64,000 bases of DNA, from the NCBI GenBank assembly GCA_964342805.1, contig CAYFHQ010000009.1, positions 1 through 64,000 of the forward strand, written 5' to 3'. The notes under the pieces are model-generated. The model did no database searches, was not told the origin of the DNA, and saw nothing but the letters and a program-made list of their open reading frames with translations. This stretch comes from CAYFHQ01 sp964342805. Its GTDB lineage: Bacteria > Bacillota > Clostridia > Peptostreptococcales > Acidaminobacteraceae. The position numbers and the translations under genes are program-made. Positions 58,836 to 64,000 of this stretch are shown in pieces. How positions within the stretch are numbered: position 1 is the stretch's first letter; each line of letters begins with the position of its first letter.

Positions 58836-60056
58836 ATGGAAAAACAATTCATGCAATACGCCAAGCTCACCCTGGCTGTGGGTCTGAACCTGCAGAAGGA
58901 CCAAGAGCTCTTTATCACTTGCCCCATTAACAACGCTGACCTGGGTCGTGCCCTGGTTAAAGAAGCCTATGCCATGGGCGCAAAAGAAGTAGTTATGTTC
59001 TGGGACGACGACCTGGTGACCCGACAAAAGTACGAGCATGCAGCCTTCGAAGTCTTTGGAAACTACCCCCAGTGGAAGGCTGACGCCATGAATGGTGCAG
59101 CTGAACGGGGTGCTGCCTTCCTACGGATTGTGGGCGGTAACCCAGACCTACTTAAGGGCATTGACCCCACTCGTATGAGTACGGCCAACAAGTCCGCTGC
59201 CAAGGCCCTGGCTTCTTACAGAAAAGAACAGCAAACAGGCGGGTCCCGCTGGTGCATTATCGCTGCTCCTTCCCTGGAATGGGCGGAGAAAGTCTATCCA
59301 GAACTGGAAGGACAGGCGGCTATCGATGCGCTTTGGACTGACATATTTAAAATTGTCCGTACGGACCAGGCTGACCCGGTTGCGGCGTGGCAGGCCCACA
59401 TTGACCAGATCAGAGAAAAACACCAATGGCTGACAGACATGCAGCCGGAAAAGCTGATCTTCAAGTCAGACACTTGCGACTTGACCATGGACATGCCCAA
59501 GGACCACCTTTGGATCGGTGGCGGGATCACGGACAAGCAGGACATTTACTATGTGCCCAACCTGCCTACCGAAGAGTGCTTCTCCCTGCCCCACCGAAAT
59601 GGGGTAAACGGAACCGTAACGTCCACCAAGCCACTCAACTGGGGCGGTGCACTAATAGAAGACTTCACCCTGACCCTAAAGGACGGCAAGATCGTTGCCC
59701 ATGAAGCCCGAGTTGGTGAAGAGGTCTTGACCAAGCTTCTGGATACAGACGAAGGGGCTCGTTACATTGGTGAAGTGGCCCTGGTTCCAGAGTCCTCTCC
59801 AATCAACCAGACCAACAGAGTCTTCTATAACACTCTCTATGATGAAAATGCCTCCAGCCACCTGGCTATTGGTACGGCCTACCCCATGTGCCTCAAGGGC
59901 GGAACCAAGCTGGAAAAGGAAGCCCTATTAGAGCGAGGAGCCAACCATAGTTTGACACATGTGGACTTCATGATCGGCAGCGACTCCCTCAATGTGGACG
60001 CTGTCCTGGCTGACGGCACCACGGTTCCTGTTTTCCGTAAGGGAGAATGGGCATAA
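58836..60056 (+). CDS. M29 family aminopeptidase
   Basis: The 406-residue metallo-aminopeptidase (AmpS/PepS/thermophilic aminopeptidase family) starts at the ATG at 58836, 5 bases after GGAGG; the longer frame from 58542 runs through the divergent DUF1292 gene and is rejected. Metal-ligand regions are visible in EVALVPESSPINQTNRVFYNTLYDENASSHLAIG and THVDFMIGSDSLNVDA. It trims N-terminal residues from peptides in the cytoplasm. It is divergent to DUF1292 and has its own terminator. Confidence 0.93.
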   Translation: MEKQFMQYAKLTLAVGLNLQKDQELFITCPINNADLGRALVKEAYAMGAKEVVMFWDDDLVTRQKYEHAAFEVFGNYPQWKADAMNGAAERGAAFLRIVGGNPDLLKGIDPTRMSTANKSAAKALASYRKEQQTGGSRWCIIAAPSLEWAEKVYPELEGQAAIDALWTDIFKIVRTDQADPVAAWQAHIDQIREKHQWLTDMQPEKLIFKSDTCDLTMDMPKDHLWIGGGITDKQDIYYVPNLPTEECFSLPHRNGVNGTVTSTKPLNWGGALIEDFTLTLKDGKIVAHEARVGEEVLTKLLDTDEGARYIGEVALVPESSPINQTNRVFYNTLYDENASSHLAIGTAYPMCLKGGTKLEKEALLERGANHSLTHVDFMIGSDSLNVDAVLADGTTVPVFRKGEWA

Positions 60057-60080
60057 ATGAAAGGTAAGCTACAGGCTTAG

Positions 60081-60112
60081 AAAGGATGGTGTTTCGCCAT
60101 CCTTTCCTTTTA
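60081..60112 (+). terminator. Terminator after the M29 aminopeptidase
   Basis: GAAAGGATGG and CCATCCTTTC form a perfect 10-bp stem with a 7-base loop, followed by CTTTTATC. Confidence 0.85.
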
Positions 60113-60184
60113 TCAAATATTGTACGACGCAAGAATACATACAACCGTCGACCTTAAGACCATTGCTGAAAGTTGGAGGGCTCT

Positions 60185-62371
60185 ATGGAACTCAATATTT
60201 ATGGTATCGTCTCCCTCATCGGGTTTGTGATTACCGCTTCCATGACCGTCATACTGTCCCAATCGAAAAAACAATACTATACCCAATCCCTGACCATGCT
60301 CATGCTTTTCCTGGATATTTGGCTCCTGGCGGAGACCCTTTATTACTTGCTCCATAACAACTCTGCCAAGCTCATAGCGGACGCTGCCAGGTACTTTGGC
60401 ATTACATACGTGCCCGCAGCTACCCTTTTATTTATATGGCACTTTTACTTGCAAAAGGACCTACCCAAGTGGTGGAAACGAATTCTTTTTGTCCTGCCTA
60501 CCCTTTCGATAATCGTTATGCTGACCAATGATTTTCACAACCTCTTTTGGGCAGGGCGCTTTGTTGTATTTTACCAAAACATCCATTATGTCAGAAGTCT
60601 CTACGGCTGGTACTACCTGAACATCTACCTGCCCTCAGCCTATGTTTATGTAGGGGTAGGTATTGTTCTACTCCTCATGTCTGCTGTAAAACTCAAGGGA
60701 TTTTTACGGGCCCAGGCCCTGCTCCTAATCCCCTGTGTCATGATCCCCTTTGCCGGGAATGTCCTCTTCTTTGTTTTGGAGGAAAACATTGCAGCCATCG
60801 ACTACACACCACAACTTTTCGTAGTCACCGTCACCCTCATGTACCTATCCATGCGAAAGTTCGGCTTTCTGGATATCCTCCCCGAGGCCCACGAGACCAT
60901 CATCAACAACCTGGCCGACGGGGTTATTATCTTGGACAAACGCCATTACATATTGGAGGCCAACAGCATTGGCCTCAAGCTCCTGGGTGCCAAGAAACAC
61001 TTTGACGTTCAAGGAGAACCCATCCGTCCCTTCTTAGGCAGTCTGGGCCTCCAGTACGACGCCTTCTTGCACCGGAAGATCGACCGGACCACCGTAACCG
61101 TTGAGGAACCCAAACTCAAGCACTTCATGCTCAAGGACCGGGCCCTCATGAACCGACGTGGCCTGCCTGTGGGGCGTGCCCTAGTCTTCCAAGACATTAC
61201 CTCCCTGACGGAGACCATGGAGTCCCTACGGATTGCCAAGGACCTGGCCGAAGAAGCCACCGACGCAAAAACCCGTTTTCTGGCCAACGTGTCCCACGAA
61301 ATCCGGACCCCCATGACCGCCATTATTGGTACGGTGGACATGCTAAAAAACACGGACCTGAGCGACACCCAAAACCAGAACCTGCAGACCATAGCCACCT
61401 CCACCCAGTTGTTATTGCAAATCGTAAACGACCTATTGGACTTGTCTAAGATTGAAGCCGGCAAGTTTGAACTGGTCAACCGGCCCTTTGCCATGAAGCA
61501 GCAAATGGAGGAAGTGGAGCAGATCATCCGGCCCATGATGCTCAACCGGCCCATTGAACTGATCACTGAATATGACGACGGCATGCCGGACTATGTAGTT
61601 GGCGACAACCTGAGACTCAAACAGGTGGTCATTAACCTTCTAACCAATTCCGTTAAATATACGGACGAGGGGTTCATCTACTGTCGTCTGGCAATAGACG
61701 AAATTGTGGACCAGTCTGTCAAGTTCACCATCACCGTGGAAGACACGGGGATCGGCATAGACACCCAGCACCAACTCCGTCTATTTGACCTCTTTTACCA
61801 GGTGGACCACAGCAACACCCGGGGCGCCCACGGGGCAGGCCTGGGCCTCAACCTGACCCAACAACTCGTGGACAAGATGGAAGGTTCCATTGAGTTTACC
61901 AGTGCCGTTGGTGTAGGAACAAAGTTTGACCTCCACTTCACCCTCCCCTTCCTAACAGAAGAACCGGTGGAAAAAGAGGTGGACCTAGAGTCCTTGAAAA
62001 AGCTCAACATCCTTATTGCTGAAGACAACCGGATGAACCGGGAGTTCCTCAAACTCCTCTTCAAAAAAATCGGTTGTGACTATACCCTGGTGGCCAGTGG
62101 AGGTGACGTGGTGGAAGCCGCCAAGTCAGCCGACTTTGACCTCCTCCTCATGGACATTAATATGCCAGACATGGACGGCTATGAAGCCACCCAGGCCATT
62201 CGCGAGCACTGGTATGGCAAGGTGCCCTTCCCCATTGTGGCCCTGACAGCCAACGACACCGACGACGATCGGTCCCAGGCCCGCCGCGCAGGCATGGACG
62301 GCTTTATGACCAAGCCCTTTACCTATAAGAAGTTGGCCAAGACCATTGGTCGCCTGGATATACTGGAATAA
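60185..62371 (+). CDS. Hybrid histidine kinase with 7TM sensor and receiver domain
   Basis: The 728-residue product has an N-terminal 7-TM sensor region (about 1-220), a PAS domain (about 225-340), a HisKA domain with the phosphoacceptor His in FLANVSHEIRTPMTAI, an HATPase domain (about 465-585; VEDTGIGID, GLGLNLTQQLV) and a C-terminal receiver domain (about 600-720; LIAEDNRMN, LLLMDINMPDMDG, ALTAN, TKPFTYKKL). All catalytic motifs are intact, so autophosphorylation and phosphorelay are expected. The ATG at 60185 has GGAGG 6 bases ahead. No output regulator or phosphotransfer protein is adjacent. Confidence 0.94.
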   Translation: MELNIYGIVSLIGFVITASMTVILSQSKKQYYTQSLTMLMLFLDIWLLAETLYYLLHNNSAKLIADAARYFGITYVPAATLLFIWHFYLQKDLPKWWKRILFVLPTLSIIVMLTNDFHNLFWAGRFVVFYQNIHYVRSLYGWYYLNIYLPSAYVYVGVGIVLLLMSAVKLKGFLRAQALLLIPCVMIPFAGNVLFFVLEENIAAIDYTPQLFVVTVTLMYLSMRKFGFLDILPEAHETIINNLADGVIILDKRHYILEANSIGLKLLGAKKHFDVQGEPIRPFLGSLGLQYDAFLHRKIDRTTVTVEEPKLKHFMLKDRALMNRRGLPVGRALVFQDITSLTETMESLRIAKDLAEEATDAKTRFLANVSHEIRTPMTAIIGTVDMLKNTDLSDTQNQNLQTIATSTQLLLQIVNDLLDLSKIEAGKFELVNRPFAMKQQMEEVEQIIRPMMLNRPIELITEYDDGMPDYVVGDNLRLKQVVINLLTNSVKYTDEGFIYCRLAIDEIVDQSVKFTITVEDTGIGIDTQHQLRLFDLFYQVDHSNTRGAHGAGLGLNLTQQLVDKMEGSIEFTSAVGVGTKFDLHFTLPFLTEEPVEKEVDLESLKKLNILIAEDNRMNREFLKLLFKKIGCDYTLVASGGDVVEAAKSADFDLLLMDINMPDMDGYEATQAIREHWYGKVPFPIVALTANDTDDDRSQARRAGMDGFMTKPFTYKKLAKTIGRLDILE

Positions 62372-62376
62372 GAACA

Positions 62377-62427
62377 AACCCCTGCAAGTGCTCTGGTTAA
62401 GATGCGCACTGGCAGGGGTTCCTTTTT
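62377..62427. terminator. Terminator between the hybrid kinase and ABC permease genes
   Basis: AACCCCTGC and GCAGGGGTT pair perfectly, plus an inner AGTGC/GCACT stem, followed by CCTTTTTAC on the plus side. Confidence 0.8.
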
Positions 62428-62451
62428 ACTCAACATTATTTCACTAGCGGA

Positions 62452-63627
62452 CTATGCCCTTGAGCGGTAGACTTCAAGCCTCCGTCCAATCATATAGAGG
62501 ACTAGACCCATGCCCACAAGGACCACAAGACCAAATCCGTTCCCTTCATTAAACAAGCCAGAAGCCAAAAGACCCTCCATGGCCCAGGAAAAGGGCGACA
62601 ATTTGGCCACCCAAGCCAAGGATGGGGGGATGACTTCTAAACTCCAGTAGGTCCCTCCAATCAAACCCATGAAGAAGACGCCGGGGGCTAGAACACTCTG
62701 GCAGACCAGGGTATTGTTGAGACCCATGCCTAGAAGGACTGAAACTCCTGCTAGGACCGCTCCAAAGGTTATCAAATGGAGGGCGACGTCCATGGTCAAT
62801 GTAAAAACAGGAGTGAAGAGGGTGAAGAGTCCTGCCTGCATGACAAGCAAGGCACTGGCAAAGAGCCACTGGGTGGTCCACCAACCGGTGAAGACGGGGA
62901 GTCCCACCACCTTCATTCGGTCATAGGTCCCGTTTTGCCTGGCCTGGATCATGGATACGGCTCCGTACAGCATGACAAAGGCAGTGACCGAAAGAGTAAA
63001 GCCCAAGGACAAACGAATACCCAAGAGACTTCGACTTAGGCCCTGGTCCCGTGTGGCACCCTTGGCCGTTCGTAGGGACTCCTCCCTGTGGAGGGCAAAG
63101 CGTCCACTGTCTTGAAGGACCTTGACCTCCTCAATGACCTGGCCTTCATAGGTCTGACCAACAAGGGAACTGGCCCGGTTGGCCGCCTTGTACCTGGCCA
63201 CATAGGGCATGACCTCCCGGGCGACAATGTCTCCCAAGGCGGCTGCCACGTAGTTTTTATCGATATAGCGAAGGCCCACCACTTCCTTGGCCTTGCCTTC
63301 TTCCACAGACTGGCCAAAGCCAGGCTCTAAGGTGAAAATGGCTTCCAGGTCGCTGCTTTCCAGCAGGGCCTGGGCCTGGTCAGAGTCCCGGGTGACAATG
63401 TCTAGGGCTGGGGTCTCTTCTAAGGCAGCCATGACCGCCCTGGACAAGTCCGATTGGTCCAGGTCCACCACAGCCACAGGCACCCCTTGGAGTTGACCCA
63501 CGTCCCTGAACACCAAGGACAGGGCCAGGGTGATCAAAATGGGTCCAAGGATGCTCAGGACAAGCAGCCGCTTGTTTTGAGCCAATAGTTTCCACCGAAG
63601 TTTCATTAACAAAAGTAGGTTTTTCAT
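62452..63627 (-). CDS. ABC-2 type exporter permease
   Basis: The 391-residue product from the ATG at 63627 has one N-terminal TM helix (about 20-40), a large extracytoplasmic domain (about 45-195; GVPVAVVDLDQSDLSRAVM) and five C-terminal TM helices with ABC-2 motif RQNGTYDRMKVVGLPVFTGWW. It resembles YhgE/DrrB/NatB-like exporters. It overlaps the upstream permease by four bases (ATGA), so two permeases form a coupled pair; the ATPase must lie beyond the window edge. The substrate is unknown. Confidence 0.88.
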   Translation of the reverse strand: MKNLLLLMKLRWKLLAQNKRLLVLSILGPILITLALSLVFRDVGQLQGVPVAVVDLDQSDLSRAVMAALEETPALDIVTRDSDQAQALLESSDLEAIFTLEPGFGQSVEEGKAKEVVGLRYIDKNYVAAALGDIVAREVMPYVARYKAANRASSLVGQTYEGQVIEEVKVLQDSGRFALHREESLRTAKGATRDQGLSRSLLGIRLSLGFTLSVTAFVMLYGAVSMIQARQNGTYDRMKVVGLPVFTGWWTTQWLFASALLVMQAGLFTLFTPVFTLTMDVALHLITFGAVLAGVSVLLGMGLNNTLVCQSVLAPGVFFMGLIGGTYWSLEVIPPSLAWVAKLSPFSWAMEGLLASGLFNEGNGFGLVVLVGMGLVLYMIGRRLEVYRSRA

Positions 63628-64000
63628 GACCTGCCCCCTTCCATGCGTTTTCGCAGGAGGTGGCCAGACAGGGCTAGCGCCACTGTCAGGCTGACACCCA
63701 CCACAAGGGCAAGGTGCCAAGACCACTGGCCCAGGGTTACCTGCCGAAGGAACCAGTAGTTGGGTGTCCACGTGGCAAGCCTTTGCAGGGACAGGGGTAA
63801 GAGGGGCAGGGGCAAGAAGTGGCCGCCCATGATCATGAGGACAAAACTGCCCAAGGTGCCTGTGAGTAGGGCGCTTTCTTGGCTTGTTACCAAGGCGCCC
63901 AGGGCGACAGCTAGGCCGTTGAAGAAGACTATGGCTGTGACTAAAAGGGCCATTCTTTCTAGACTTAACAAGGACCGCACAGGTTCAAAGAACAAGAGGG
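63624..64000 (-). CDS. ABC-2 type exporter permease, C-terminal part (5' end beyond window)
   Basis: The open reading frame continues past base 64000; 125 codons including the stop are visible. They show four TM helices (ALLVTAIVFFNGLAVALGALV, GTLGSFVLMIMGGHFLPLPLLPLSL, WSWHLALVVGVSLTVALALSG) ending in a basic tail, fitting the C-terminal half of an ABC-2 permease. It is the partner of the downstream permease, with an ATGA overlap. Confidence 0.75.
   Translation of the reverse strand, partial: LLFFEPVRSLLSLERMALLVTAIVFFNGLAVALGALVTSQESALLTGTLGSFVLMIMGGHFLPLPLLPLSLQRLATWTPNYWFLRQVTLGQWSWHLALVVGVSLTVALALSGHLLRKRMEGGRS

Noticed and set aside
1..64000. tRNA, rRNA, prophage, transposase or replication-origin features
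   Set aside because: I looked for cloverleaf-like ends, conserved rRNA segments, integrase/transposase motifs and DnaA-box clusters and saw none that I can support.

Overview
The window looks like chromosomal DNA of an anaerobic, Gram-positive-type member of the Clostridia/Eubacteriales with a moderate G+C content. Four things point there: a tyrosine T-box leader on tyrS, a TPP riboswitch on a thiSFGH-E operon, an S-layer-homology surface protein, and strong AGGAGG ribosome sites with many ATGA/TAATG gene overlaps. The M42, M20, M3 and M29 peptidases, an NhaC antiporter and thiol peroxidase defence fit an amino-acid- or peptide-using anaerobe. No species is claimed. About 53 protein genes are supported; I saw no tRNA, rRNA, CRISPR, prophage or transposase.

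Layout. 1-1638: PilZ protein, small membrane protein and a truncated OmpR-type regulator. 1815-5076: proBA and a peroxiredoxin with a PerR-like box. 5131-8125: NatAB-type ABC exporter plus an HTH protein. 8319-10800: a small orphan gene, a 240-bp imperfect palindromic element, then tyrS with its T-box. 10787-14665: HD-GYP protein, a small protein, and a tight operon DUF503-yjbQ-cblT-like-cblS-like. 14814-17723: a large secreted FecR/stalk protein with a long proline-rich tail. 17775-24430: GNAT, rhodanese, M42 peptidase, degenerate GGDEF protein, an osmoprotectant ABC transporter and DUF554. 24495-29352: TetR-controlled ABC exporter and a PAS-GAF-GGDEF cyclase. 29438-35284: beta-helix lipoprotein, EamA transporter, patatin, azoR-marR. 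35465-36168: a broken HD-GYP gene. 36214-39996: thiamine thiazole operon. 40129-44952: acyltransferase-like fragment and the SLH protein. 45132-49566: a three-gene overlapping operon (GAF-HD-GYP, metallo-beta-lactamase-fold hydrolase, TPR-adenylate cyclase). 49653-64000: glnS, two histidine kinases, peptidases, NhaC, a His-rich DUF1292 protein and ABC-2 permeases running off the end.

Themes. Nucleotide second-messenger genes are dense: PilZ, two intact HD-GYP proteins plus one broken, one GGDEF cyclase with a recognisable I-site, one degenerate GGDEF protein, and a class III cyclase with adenylate-type residues. The 45132-49566 operon is the best candidate for a little-described system, because it places a putative cAMP-making sensor, an MBL hydrolase and an HD-GYP phosphodiesterase in one translationally coupled unit. 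Local control is unusually readable: T-box, TPP riboswitch, PerR-like box, a TetR operator, a shared MarR/azoR operator and an unexplained structured hairpin ahead of the osmoprotectant genes.
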